This document shows positions 1-7,889 of a stretch of DNA of 64,000 nt, one piece after another. Location of the stretch: assembly GCA_009380005.1 (NCBI GenBank), contig WHSQ01000003.1, positions 49,296 to 113,295 on the forward strand, read 5' to 3'. This DNA comes from Actinomycetota bacterium. GTDB lineage: Bacteria > Actinomycetota > CADDZG01 > WHSQ01. Numbering within the stretch: the first letter of the stretch is position 1; each line of letters starts with the position of its first letter. The translations under genes and the position numbers were made by a program. The notes under the pieces were generated by a model, which was not told the DNA's origin, did not search any database, and saw only the letters and a list, made by a program, of their open reading frames with translations.

Positions 1-1
1 G

Positions 2-1066
2 CCCTCGGTGATGGTGGGCGGGATCATCCAGCCGGTGGCGCGCTTCGTCTTCGGGATCGCGCTGTTGATCGCAGGACTCGCCGTCACCGGGCTACTCGCG
101 AGCCTCGTGGTCAGCGTGGCCGTGGGGGCCGTGGCCGCGGCCTGGTACGTGCGCCGGATGCTGACGGAGGACGAACGAGCGGCATCCCCTCGGGCGGACG
201 CCGGGGCGATGGTCCGCTTCGCCCTGCCGCAGGCGGGCGCGTCGTTGCTCTCGATCCAGGACCTCGGGCTCGGCATCATCCTGCTGGGCGTCTCCGGCAC
301 GGACCTCCAGGTCGGGGTGTTCACGGCCGGCCTCGCCCTCCAGGGCCCGGCCACCGTGTTCCTGGGCGGGATAGTCAACATCTGGGCCCCCGTGGTGAGC
401 GATCTCCACGGCCGGGGTGAGATCGGGCGGCTCGGCGACCTCTACAAGACCATCAACCGCTGGGTGGCGACCTTCTCGTTCCCGGTGATCGCGGTGCTGA
501 TCCTCGAGGGTGATCTGTTCATCGAGCTCTTCGCGAAGACGAGGGATCCGTCCGCCGGGGCTGTCGTCGTCTGGTTGGCGATCGGCAACATCTTCTACAC
601 CGGAACGGGACCGACCGGCTACGTGCTCTCGATGACGGGGCGCCCCGGCGTGAACTTCATGAACTCGGCGGTGGGCGTCGCTCTCTACATAGTCCTCGGC
701 CTCTGGGTGATCCCGGAGCACGGCGTCGTGGGGATGGCGATCGTCACGGCCGGCATCACCGCCGCCGTCAACCTCGCAAGGGTGATCGAGGCGAAGATCC
801 TCGTCGGCATTCAGCCGTTCGGGCGAACGTTCTACAAGCCGGTCGTCGCCACCCTGGGAGGAAGCGCCGTGTTGCTCGCGTGGCGACTCGTGCCCGGCGA
901 GTCCATCCCCATCGAGATCGCAGGGATCCTCTTGGGAGCGCTCGCATACCTGGCCATCCTGAAGATGTTGGGCCTCGATCCCGAAGAGCGTCACGTCTAC
1001 GACCGGATCCGTAAGCGCATGTTCCGGCGCTCAGCAGGCAAGGGAGGAGATGGTGATGCTGACTAG
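2..1066 (+). CDS. Polysaccharide flippase (Wzx/MATE-like), 5' end outside window
   Basis: About 354 residues are visible and the frame is open to the left edge, so the start lies outside the window. The protein is almost entirely hydrophobic, with roughly ten membrane helices, and resembles the C-terminal two thirds of polysaccharide biosynthesis (oligosaccharide-lipid flippase) proteins, including the stretch near residues 200-220 (GPTGYVLSMTGRPGVNF) typical of this family. Such proteins move undecaprenyl-linked glycans across the inner membrane. The C-terminus is short, basic and cytoplasmic. The next gene overlaps its stop codon, so the two are probably cotranscribed. The polymer it serves cannot be told, but the surrounding glycosyltransferases fit an envelope polysaccharide. 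Confidence 0.8.
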   Translation, partial: PSVMVGGIIQPVARFVFGIALLIAGLAVTGLLASLVVSVAVGAVAAAWYVRRMLTEDERAASPRADAGAMVRFALPQAGASLLSIQDLGLGIILLGVSGTDLQVGVFTAGLALQGPATVFLGGIVNIWAPVVSDLHGRGEIGRLGDLYKTINRWVATFSFPVIAVLILEGDLFIELFAKTRDPSAGAVVVWLAIGNIFYTGTGPTGYVLSMTGRPGVNFMNSAVGVALYIVLGLWVIPEHGVVGMAIVTAGITAAVNLARVIEAKILVGIQPFGRTFYKPVVATLGGSAVLLAWRLVPGESIPIEIAGILLGALAYLAILKMLGLDPEERHVYDRIRKRMFRRSAGKGGDGDAD

Positions 1067-1463
1067 CGAGATCGACCTCGACACGTCCAACCGCCGCTTC
1101 GTCGACGTGACCCGCGAAGCCGAACGGTTCCTGTCGGAGGCCCGCGCCGCCGACGGACTACTGAACGTCTACGCGCCGCACGCAACCGCCGGCGTAGCGC
1201 TGATGGAGACCGGCTCGGGGAGCGAGAGCGACCTCGAGGAGGCGATCGATCGTCTGTTGCCGCGCGAGGACATCTACACCCACCGGCACGGCTCCAAGGG
1301 CCACGGAGCGGATCATCTGATCCCCGCCTTCATCTCCCCGTCGGTGACGATCCCGATCGTGGAGGGCAAGCCGGCGTTCGGAACGTGGCAGAGCATCGTC
1401 CTGGTGGACCTGAACCGCGACAACCCCCGGCGCAAGCTGCGCTTCTCGTTCCTGCCGGGGTGA
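1056..1463 (+). CDS. YjbQ/UPF0047 family protein (secondary thiamine-phosphate synthase-like)
   Basis: Compact soluble protein of about 135 residues with the family signatures HATAGV, GHGADHL and a late GTWQSIVLVDL segment. Family members form trimers with a conserved His/metal pocket; some show weak thiamine-phosphate synthase activity, but the physiological role is unsettled. I prefer the ATG at 1056 because GGGAGG at 1042-1047 lies 8 nt upstream; an in-frame ATG at 1050 is only 2 nt from it. The gene begins inside the end of the flippase gene (stop 1064-1066), indicating translational coupling. It ends convergently with the sulfotransferase gene. Confidence 0.85.
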   Translation: MLTSEIDLDTSNRRFVDVTREAERFLSEARAADGLLNVYAPHATAGVALMETGSGSESDLEEAIDRLLPREDIYTHRHGSKGHGADHLIPAFISPSVTIPIVEGKPAFGTWQSIVLVDLNRDNPRRKLRFSFLPG

Positions 1464-1479
1464 TCGCGGATACCGCCCG

Positions 1480-2379
1480 CTACCGGGATGGGCTCGATCT
1501 CAGCTTCGCGACCGGCGCTCCGGCCTTGCCGAGCGCGGCCAGCATCTTGGCCTTCCCGCTGGGGCTCGGGAACCGCCGTTCGTAGCCGAGCTCGCTCAGG
1601 GTGTCTCCTGCGACCGCCTCGAAGATCTCGACGTGCTCGTCGGGCATCTCCGTCTGCCAGGCTCGGACCGCATGCGGCTTCTCGGAGACGTGCGGGTTGA
1701 GCGTCTTGGCGCTGGGCAGCATCGCCGAGCGCGCCTTCTCGGTGTAATCCAGCATGTCCGGCTCGAACTCCAGGTCGATGAATTCGCACAACGTCTTCAC
1801 CTCGCCGAGCGGGTCCTCGACCAGGTCCTCGTAGACGATCTCGATGTAGTGGCCGGGCTCCATCGATCGCCCTTCCTGCATCCCGATCCGCACGCGCCGC
1901 GCCCAGAGATCTGCCGCCTTGGCCACCGTCTTCGGCCCGAACGGGACGTCCGCGTAGCTGAGTGCCACGTTGCGCCCGTCGCGGACGAGATGAACGAACC
2001 TGGCGCCGGGGAAGAGGCTCAGGATCAGCGGCATGCACTCAATGTAGCGCGGGGTCTTGTCCCCCCACCGGCTCTTCCCATGGACGCGCGCCCACGCGTG
2101 GAAGGTGGCGTCGATCGCCTCGGCGAACCTCATGCGGTCCCTATCGCCGATCTCCGCCCGCACGATGTGGACCGGCAGGTCCCACAGCTGGTAGCGCTTG
2201 TGGGTTGCCAGCTGCGTGAGGTAGTCGGTCACATCGATGTCGGCCTCGCCGGTCCAGAACTCGCAGATGAAGCGGGACTCGGGCGGCACCGCCACCCGAG
2301 AGTGCGCGTTCAGCATCAGGCGCAGCAACGTCGTGCCGGAACGGGCGGAGCCGACGATGAAGAACGGTACGTCCGTCAT
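1480..2379 (-). CDS. PAPS-dependent sulfotransferase family protein
   Basis: 299 residues. The N-terminus carries the 5'-phosphosulfate loop (GSARSGTTLLRLMLNAHS, about residues 10-27) and the middle has the 3'-phosphate-binding segment (FVHLVRDGRNVALSY), so it should transfer sulfate from PAPS to an acceptor. There is no signal peptide, so it acts in the cytoplasm on a small molecule or lipid-linked glycan. It starts 3 nt after the stop of the upstream AP-superfamily gene, forming a two-gene operon. The acceptor is unknown; the surrounding glycosyltransferases suggest a glycan or glycolipid. Confidence 0.85.
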   Translation of the reverse strand: MTDVPFFIVGSARSGTTLLRLMLNAHSRVAVPPESRFICEFWTGEADIDVTDYLTQLATHKRYQLWDLPVHIVRAEIGDRDRMRFAEAIDATFHAWARVHGKSRWGDKTPRYIECMPLILSLFPGARFVHLVRDGRNVALSYADVPFGPKTVAKAADLWARRVRIGMQEGRSMEPGHYIEIVYEDLVEDPLGEVKTLCEFIDLEFEPDMLDYTEKARSAMLPSAKTLNPHVSEKPHAVRAWQTEMPDEHVEIFEAVAGDTLSELGYERRFPSPSGKAKMLAALGKAGAPVAKLRSSPSR

Positions 2380-2382
2380 CGG

Positions 2383-3615
2383 TCAGAGATAGCCGAGGTC
2401 CCGGAGGTGCTGTTCCACCAAGGCCTCCTCGTCCGAGGTCATCCCCGAGCCGGTGTGCTCGAGCGCGGTCGCGGAGATCTCGTCGACGAACGTCTCGAGG
2501 CGGTGAGCGACCTCCGGATGACGTGTCGCGACGTCGTGCTTCTCGTCCGGCGCCTGGCTCCCGTTCAAACGGTAGAGCTCGGAACGGGTCGAGCCCCGAC
2601 GCAGCAGTTTCCAATCCGGCTCGCGCGCTCCGACTATGCGATCGCCCTCGAGTTTCACGCCGACGGCCTCCATGTACGCGGGTTCCTCCGGCAACGTCCC
2701 TCCCATCATCAGGGGAACGACGCTGCGTCCATCGATCGCCTGCGGTTCGGGCAGGTCGCACAGCTCTGCCAGCGTGGGGTACAGATCGACGTGTCGGACT
2801 TGATCCTGCACCTCTGTCGCGTTGATCCCCGGGCCGGCGATGATGAGTGGGACCCGCACCAGATGCTCGTGCAGTGCGAAACCGTGACCCACGGTCAATT
2901 CCGCCAGGCGCTTGTCCAGCGCCGGCAACCACTTGCCGGTCTTGAGGGTGCCGCGCGCCCGCCGGGCGAGCCGGATCATCTTGTGCTGGAGCTTCGTCTC
3001 CGGGTACTCCTCGCCGTGGTCTCCGGTGATCACGACGATCGTGTTGTCCGGAAGCGCTTCGAAGACCGGGCCCAGCCAACCGTCGGTGGCGCCGATGGCC
3101 GCCTCGTACCCGGAGCGATCCCAGCGCTTCTCGAAGTCCGGCGGGGCGCGATAGGGACGGTGCACCTCCCAGATGTGCAGGAGGAGGAACCACGGATCGA
3201 CGAACCCGGCGAGCTTCTCGAGCACGTCGGCGCGCCAGTTGAAGAAGGGGACGCGGTAGGCCTGGCGATGGTTGGCGCCGGCGAAGCCGCGCAGCACGCC
3301 GGTCTCCGGAAGGAGGGGCCCCGTTACCTCCGCATGCGTCCCGTAACCGGCCTCGGCGAACGCCTCGGCCATCGTCTTCAGCTCCGAAGAGAGGGAATAG
3401 CCCTGCAAGCCCCGGACCCCGTGCCGGGGCGGGTAGCAACCGGTGAGCATCGAGGAAAACGAGGGGGTCGTGGACGTCGTGGTGGCCACCGCCTGGACGA
3501 AGTTCGCCCCGCTGCCGGCGTAACGATCCATGTTCGGCGTTGGCGGTACCGTCGAGTGGAGGGCGTCGGCTCGCAGGGAGTCGACGGCCAGGAAGAAAAC
3601 GTTCGGCGCGCTCAA
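2383..3615 (-). CDS. Sulfatase-fold AP-superfamily hydrolase or transferase with Thr nucleophile
   Basis: 410 residues with the sulfatase (PF00884) layout: metal Asp in FFLAVDSLRADAL near the N-terminus, nucleophile loop TTTSTTPSFSSMLTG, ITGDHGEEY in the middle and a C-terminal VPLIIAGPG strand. The formylglycine motif C/S-x-P-x-R reads T-T-P-S-F, so both the modifiable Cys/Ser and the Arg are absent. A canonical sulfatase reaction is therefore unlikely; a Thr nucleophile suits a phosphodiesterase or phospho-group transferase such as the LtaS/EptA types. No signal peptide is visible. It ends with the LGYL tail shared with two other AP-superfamily proteins here. It is coupled to a sulfotransferase 3 nt downstream. 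Confidence 0.8.
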   Translation of the reverse strand: MSAPNVFFLAVDSLRADALHSTVPPTPNMDRYAGSGANFVQAVATTTSTTPSFSSMLTGCYPPRHGVRGLQGYSLSSELKTMAEAFAEAGYGTHAEVTGPLLPETGVLRGFAGANHRQAYRVPFFNWRADVLEKLAGFVDPWFLLLHIWEVHRPYRAPPDFEKRWDRSGYEAAIGATDGWLGPVFEALPDNTIVVITGDHGEEYPETKLQHKMIRLARRARGTLKTGKWLPALDKRLAELTVGHGFALHEHLVRVPLIIAGPGINATEVQDQVRHVDLYPTLAELCDLPEPQAIDGRSVVPLMMGGTLPEEPAYMEAVGVKLEGDRIVGAREPDWKLLRRGSTRSELYRLNGSQAPDEKHDVATRHPEVAHRLETFVDEISATALEHTGSGMTSDEEALVEQHLRDLGYL

Positions 3616-3714
3616 TCGACCTCCGCTCGACTCCGGGACCCGCCGCCCAACCGGCTCAGCGTGTGCGTGCGCGTATCCTACCGGCGCTCCTACCTCGGCT
3701 CAGAAAGGCTGTCC

Positions 3715-4458
3715 GTGGACCGCTCCGTTCCGTCGCTCGACATCCTGGGCGTGCCCGTGGCACTCCTGTCGCGCGCCGAGGCTCTCGATCGGATCCAGGA
3801 GCTCTACGAGGCGCCCGGCACGTCCTCGGTCGCCTACGCGAACGCCCACGCCCTGAACCTGGCGTTCGAGGACGTCGAGTACCACAAGGTCTTGAACGCG
3901 GCGGCCCTCGTGCTGAACGACGGCGCCGGAGTGGCGATGGCGGCTCGGATGAAGGGCGTGCGGTTCCCCGAGAACCTCAACGGCAGCGATCTGAACCCCT
4001 TGATCGTCGAGCGTGCCGCCACGCAGGGATGGCCGGTGTACTTCCTGGGGGCCCGCGACGGGGTCGCCGAGCGGGCCGCGGCGGCGATGCGAAGTCGATA
4101 CCCGGGTCTCCAGGTGGCGGGGGTCCACCACGGGTTCTTCCCGGAGACGAGCTCCGGGACGGTCGCGGAGCTCGTCCGGACGTCGGGGGCCGGGCTGCTC
4201 ATGGTGGCGATGGGGAACCCGCGTCAGGAGCTGTGGCTCGCCGAGCATCTGCCGGCCACGGGGGCGAGCGTCGGCATCGGGGTCGGGGCGTTCTTCGATT
4301 TCTCGGCCGGCGAGGTGCCGAGGGCGCCCGCGTGGATGAACCGCGCCGGCATCGAATGGGTGTACAGGCTCGGTCGGGAGCCACGGCGGCTCTTCCGTCG
4401 GTACATGGTCGGTAACCCGACCTTCGTCGTGCGAGCCTGGCGCGATCGCAAGGTTTAA
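3715..4458 (+). CDS. WecG/TagA/CpsF family glycosyltransferase
   Basis: 247 residues. The family pattern is clear: DILGVPVALLSRAEAL at the N-terminus, NAHALNLAFED, VLNDGAGVAMAARM (a segment that carries the conserved Asp), LGARDGVAERAA, then MVAMGNPRQELWL and GVGAFFDFSAGEVPRAP. These GT26 enzymes add ManNAc-type sugars to a polyprenyl-linked acceptor at the inner face of the membrane. The GTG at 3715 is chosen because AGAAAGG lies 7-8 nt upstream; the frame is open far upstream but that part is antisense to the sulfatase-fold gene. The stop overlaps the stop of the convergent gene. An envelope glycan role is likely. Confidence 0.9.
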   Translation: MDRSVPSLDILGVPVALLSRAEALDRIQELYEAPGTSSVAYANAHALNLAFEDVEYHKVLNAAALVLNDGAGVAMAARMKGVRFPENLNGSDLNPLIVERAATQGWPVYFLGARDGVAERAAAAMRSRYPGLQVAGVHHGFFPETSSGTVAELVRTSGAGLLMVAMGNPRQELWLAEHLPATGASVGIGVGAFFDFSAGEVPRAPAWMNRAGIEWVYRLGREPRRLFRRYMVGNPTFVVRAWRDRKV

Positions 4459-6209
4459 CCCTGTTCCCTGCGTGCGCAGGACAGAGCCTCCTCGAGCTGC
4501 TCGGGCGTCAACGCGGTCAGGTACAAACGCTGGTTCCGTCGCGGTTCGAACCTGGGCCTCAGCTCGTTCGTCGGCGACAGGTTGTCGTGGATGCGGTAGT
4601 CGCGGATGTAGGCGGCGATGTCCTCGGCCGTGAGGTCTTCCTTACGCATCTCGTCCTCGTCCAACCATATGTAGTAGCCGCGGTTGGATTGGACGATCGA
4701 GCGCGCCGGAGTCACCTTGTCGAACCTTTCGCCAAGGTCCTTGGTCACCTCTCGCATCTCGATCGACCAGCCGTCGAGCACCCGGGCGTACGGCTGCATC
4801 CCGTGGTCGGCGGTGAACGCCAGTACGTAATTGTCCTTGCCCACGAGACGATCCAAGCCCTCGACGATCTTCGGGATCTGCCGGTCCTGCTCCCGTACGA
4901 CGTCTCGCATCTCCGGCTCTTCCATGTTCCAGAGATGGCCGGCCAGATCGGCGCTCTTGTAGTTCGTGTAGAAGAGGTCGGGCATCTCGTCCGCACCGAA
5001 CCTCTCGTTCCGCAGTATCTGGAACATCCGTTCCGTTTGGTAGATGGGCCATGCCGGACCGAACCGGATCTCGCCGGTGTAGGGAAGCAACTGGTTGCCG
5101 AGCCATTCGTCGTCGTCCTCACCGTCGCGCAGGTCGATCTCGTCGATGGCTTCCTGCAGGCCTTCTTCGTTTTCCAGGTACTCCGGCATGTAATAGAACG
5201 GCGTCCGAGTGCGGAAGTTCACGTCCCCGAGGTGGTCGAACACCCCCAGGTCTGCGTCGCCGCCTTCCAGCTGAGCACCATGGCCGATCATCCCGGCGTG
5301 CCATGAATCGCGAGCGAAAACGCCCACGATCGGCTCGTTGTCGTTGGCTCTATCCCACATATCGCCCAGCGTCTGGCGCTCGAGGTACCGAGGTGAGAAG
5401 CCTTGCCACGAGTCGATCATCGATCCCTTGATCCTGATCTTCGTGTCCGGCATCCCGTGCTTGTTCGCGAAGTCTCCGGTGCCGATCGTTGCGTGCACCG
5501 TGGGGGTGATCGATGGGCTCGACCCCACGGTGGCTTCGGTGTAGCTGGCGCTGCGATCCATGAGCTGTTGAAGCTCGGGCCACGCGTCCGGCCACCTTTC
5601 CAGCACGTTGTCCCCGCCGCCATCCCAGACGAGGGTGAAGATCAGACGCGGCTTACCGTTCCGTTGGGCCTTGGGCAACAGGGCTTCCTCGAGGACGCGC
5701 CCATCCCTCTTGCCGAACTCATCGGTGAAGTCCAGGAGCTCGGCGAACGTCGGGGCGAGGTCGGCGACGGTCACCGGTCGGTCGAACGTCGTCCCCCCCT
5801 CGATGTAGCCGGGTCCGTAGAGGAACAGAGGCACCTCCTGGGTGTAGGGCCACGGAGTCGCGTGGCGGTTGCCGTAGATCGCGGGGAACTGCTCGATCGT
5901 GATGATGTCGCCGGAGCGGCCGGGGTAATAGCCCCTCCACATCCGCTCGAGCAACTCGAGAGGCACGTCGCAGGCATCCACGTCCGCCACGAGCGAAGGA
6001 TCGACCTCGGGGATATCGTCGTCTCTGAACCAGACGACCGACGCCGTGCCCGCCACGGCCACGACCAGGGTGGCGGCGAGCGTCCGGCGCAGTCGGCGCG
6101 CACGGGTGATGCTCGTCGTGGGGTTCAGTGGGGGCCCTCCAGCGGGGTAGGCGACCGTAGCGGGCAAGTATCCCAGTCCGGCGGGCAAACGGTAGCCTGC
6201 CTGTCGCAT
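4455..6209 (-). CDS. AP-superfamily phosphodiesterase/phosphatase, apparently circularly permuted, membrane-anchored
   Basis: About 584 residues from the ATG at 6209; a TTG at 6167 or a CTG at 6128 (with GGAGGG about 7 nt upstream) is also possible, and the first 30 or so residues are doubtful because that start overlaps the divergent gene. A single hydrophobic anchor (residues 43-61) should place the enzyme outside the membrane. Catalytic elements are DGGGD (about 196-200), the Thr loop SPSITPTVHATIGTG (231-245), SADLAGH and FTADHGM. Oddly, the module with the last zinc His, the VPLFLYGPG strand and VADLAPTFAELL, normally C-terminal, lies before the first Asp at about residues 99-160, and no second copy follows FTADHGM. 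Substrate unknown. Confidence 0.75.
   Translation of the reverse strand: MRQAGYRLPAGLGYLPATVAYPAGGPPLNPTTSITRARRLRRTLAATLVVAVAGTASVVWFRDDDIPEVDPSLVADVDACDVPLELLERMWRGYYPGRSGDIITIEQFPAIYGNRHATPWPYTQEVPLFLYGPGYIEGGTTFDRPVTVADLAPTFAELLDFTDEFGKRDGRVLEEALLPKAQRNGKPRLIFTLVWDGGGDNVLERWPDAWPELQQLMDRSASYTEATVGSSPSITPTVHATIGTGDFANKHGMPDTKIRIKGSMIDSWQGFSPRYLERQTLGDMWDRANDNEPIVGVFARDSWHAGMIGHGAQLEGGDADLGVFDHLGDVNFRTRTPFYYMPEYLENEEGLQEAIDEIDLRDGEDDDEWLGNQLLPYTGEIRFGPAWPIYQTERMFQILRNERFGADEMPDLFYTNYKSADLAGHLWNMEEPEMRDVVREQDRQIPKIVEGLDRLVGKDNYVLAFTADHGMQPYARVLDGWSIEMREVTKDLGERFDKVTPARSIVQSNRGYYIWLDEDEMRKEDLTAEDIAAYIRDYRIHDNLSPTNELRPRFEPRRNQRLYLTALTPEQLEEALSCARREQG
6193..6198 (+). promoter_or_regulatory. Candidate -10 element for the GT2 gene at 6208
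   Basis: TAGCCT lies 9 nt before the ATG and no Shine-Dalgarno sequence is present, which fits a leaderless or near-leaderless transcript. Confidence 0.45.
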
Positions 6210-7167
6210 GGCAGAACGAGCTACGGCGGCGTCGGCCTTCATCATCGCGACCCGCAACCGCCCCGAGGACCTGGTCCGCACGGTCGAGAGCCTCGTCGCA
6301 CAGACGGTCCTCCCGTCCGAGTTGTGCATCGTCGATTCGAGCGATGCGACACCCACGCGCCCGCGGATCGAGGAGTTGTGCTCGGGGGCCGGGATCGAGC
6401 TCGACTATCACCATCCCGCTCCCCGGGGCCTGACCATCCAGCGCAACGCCGGAGTGGATCGGACGGAGGGCGATCCGGTCTTCTTCGTCGACGACGACGT
6501 GTGGCTCGCCGACGATTGTCACGAGCGCATCCTGGAGGAGTACGAGCGAGGGTGGCCGAACCTGGGCGGCGTCAGGGCCGCTCCCGTGCGCCCGGCGCGT
6601 CCGGCCTGGTACACGCGGTCGTTCCGCAAGCTGTTCGGCTTGGGCGGATGGTGGCCCGAGGCCAGCGGCAGGGTGCGGCCCGGGTTCTACGTCGAGGGGA
6701 TCTCGGAATCGTTGGGACCTCGCCGCGTCGAGTACTTCAACGGCTGGTTCATGTCCTACGCGCGCGAGGTGTTCGAGCACGAGTGCTTCGATGAAGCGCT
6801 GGCAGGCTACGGTTTCAAGGAGGACATCGACTTCTCCTACCGCGTCGCGAAGCGCGGGTATACGTTGGTGCAGACGCCGAAGGCGAAGTGCGATCACCTG
6901 AAGAGTGCTTCGGCGCGCCTCGACTCCCACAACCTGCAGCGCATGAACATGGCGAATCAGTTCTACCTTCACCGCAAGAACATGCCGCAGTCGACCAAGT
7001 ACAAGGCGGCGTTGTGGTGGGCGTGGGTCGGGCTGTTCTTGCTGAACGCCGGCAAGGCCCTGCGCGTGCGCGATCCCGGCCTCGTGACGGGACTGGTCGA
7101 GGGCGCGTTCGAGCAGGCGCGCGGCAAGGGGCTCATCGATCCGCCGACGCAGGCGCCGAAGACTTGA
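6208..7167 (+). CDS. Family 2 glycosyltransferase
   Basis: 319 residues with a GT-A fold: FIIATRNRPEDLVRTVESL at the N-terminus, the nucleotide-sugar Asp cluster FFVDDDVWLADD near residue 92, then the acceptor-side GFKEDIDFSYRVAKRGY around residue 200 containing the ED motif. It lacks obvious membrane helices apart from a hydrophobic stretch near residue 270. It transfers a sugar from a nucleotide donor, probably to a lipid-linked acceptor. It heads a three-gene operon with a CDP-alcohol phosphatidyltransferase and a COG3379 enzyme, each overlapping the next by 4 nt. Confidence 0.88.
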   Translation: MAERATAASAFIIATRNRPEDLVRTVESLVAQTVLPSELCIVDSSDATPTRPRIEELCSGAGIELDYHHPAPRGLTIQRNAGVDRTEGDPVFFVDDDVWLADDCHERILEEYERGWPNLGGVRAAPVRPARPAWYTRSFRKLFGLGGWWPEASGRVRPGFYVEGISESLGPRRVEYFNGWFMSYAREVFEHECFDEALAGYGFKEDIDFSYRVAKRGYTLVQTPKAKCDHLKSASARLDSHNLQRMNMANQFYLHRKNMPQSTKYKAALWWAWVGLFLLNAGKALRVRDPGLVTGLVEGAFEQARGKGLIDPPTQAPKT

Positions 7168-7889
7168 CCTTCGAGGCCGACGAGCGCGGGGCCAAGAAGC
7201 GCGACTACTGGTTCACCGTCCTGCTCGCCGATCCGCTGGCGACGCCGCTGGCGGGGCTGCTCGCGAAGCGGAGATGGTTGACCCCGGATCAGGTGACGAT
7301 CCTGTCGCTGATCGCCGGGCTATCGGTCGGTTTCTTCTTCGCCGCTGGCGCGCGCTGGGGACTGATCGCTGGGGGAGTCGCGTTCTACGTCGCCTTCGTG
7401 CTGGATTGTACGGATGGAAAACTCGCCAGGGCGACCGGGGTCACTAGCGCCAAAGGCCGGGGCCTGGATGCGCTGGCGGACGGAGGACGACGAGCGAGTG
7501 CGATCTTGGGCCTGGGCATCCTCTACTGGCGGCTCTCGTCACAGGGTGATGGCCCTCATTCGGGTTTCGATCCCGCGACTCCTCTATGGGACCGCTTCGA
7601 CGGATGGTTCTTGGACGGATTCCTCTTGCTGACCGTGTACGCGGTGCTGGCGTACTACTTCCTCGAGATCTCCGGCGCCGCTAAGGGCGACCCGGCCGGC
7701 GGCGTTCGAGGCAGATGGTCGCAGGCCCTCGCCAGGCACAGGCTTCTGCCGACCCCGGGCATGCCGGACGTGCAAGCCGTCGTCTTCATCTTCGGGCCGG
7801 TCACCGGGTTCGTGGTCCCGGCCCTGTACGTCGCTATCGCGATGGTGTCGGTGGCTATCCTGCTGACCGTGATCAGGAGACTGCGGTGA
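7164..7889 (+). CDS. CDP-alcohol phosphatidyltransferase family membrane enzyme
   Basis: 241 residues from a TTG at 7164 that overlaps the preceding stop as TTGA. The complete family motif DX2DGX2ARX8GX3DX3D is present at residues 81-106 (DCTDGKLAR...), with the four Asp that bind Mg and the CDP headgroup. About six membrane helices follow the usual pattern, with the motif between helices 2 and 3. The enzyme moves a phospho-alcohol from CDP-alcohol to a hydroxyl acceptor, or the reverse orientation of that chemistry. It is translationally coupled to a glycosyltransferase upstream and an AP-superfamily enzyme downstream, so the product is likely an envelope lipid or polyol phosphate rather than a housekeeping phospholipid. 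Confidence 0.88.
   Translation: MTFEADERGAKKRDYWFTVLLADPLATPLAGLLAKRRWLTPDQVTILSLIAGLSVGFFFAAGARWGLIAGGVAFYVAFVLDCTDGKLARATGVTSAKGRGLDALADGGRRASAILGLGILYWRLSSQGDGPHSGFDPATPLWDRFDGWFLDGFLLLTVYAVLAYYFLEISGAAKGDPAGGVRGRWSQALARHRLLPTPGMPDVQAVVFIFGPVTGFVVPALYVAIAMVSVAILLTVIRRLR

Noticed and set aside
2383..3615. Naming this gene a sulfatase
   Set aside because: The formylglycine Cys/Ser and the motif Arg are absent.
1633..3714. Long plus-strand open frame upstream of the WecG-type gene
   Set aside because: It is antisense to the sulfotransferase and sulfatase-fold genes, low complexity (Arg/Gly/Asp/His), and has no domain; only the part from GTG 3715 is real.
5403..6794. Plus-strand open frame of 463 codons
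   Set aside because: It crosses the AP-superfamily gene antisense and the GT2 gene in a wrong frame; composition is that of a GC-rich shadow frame.
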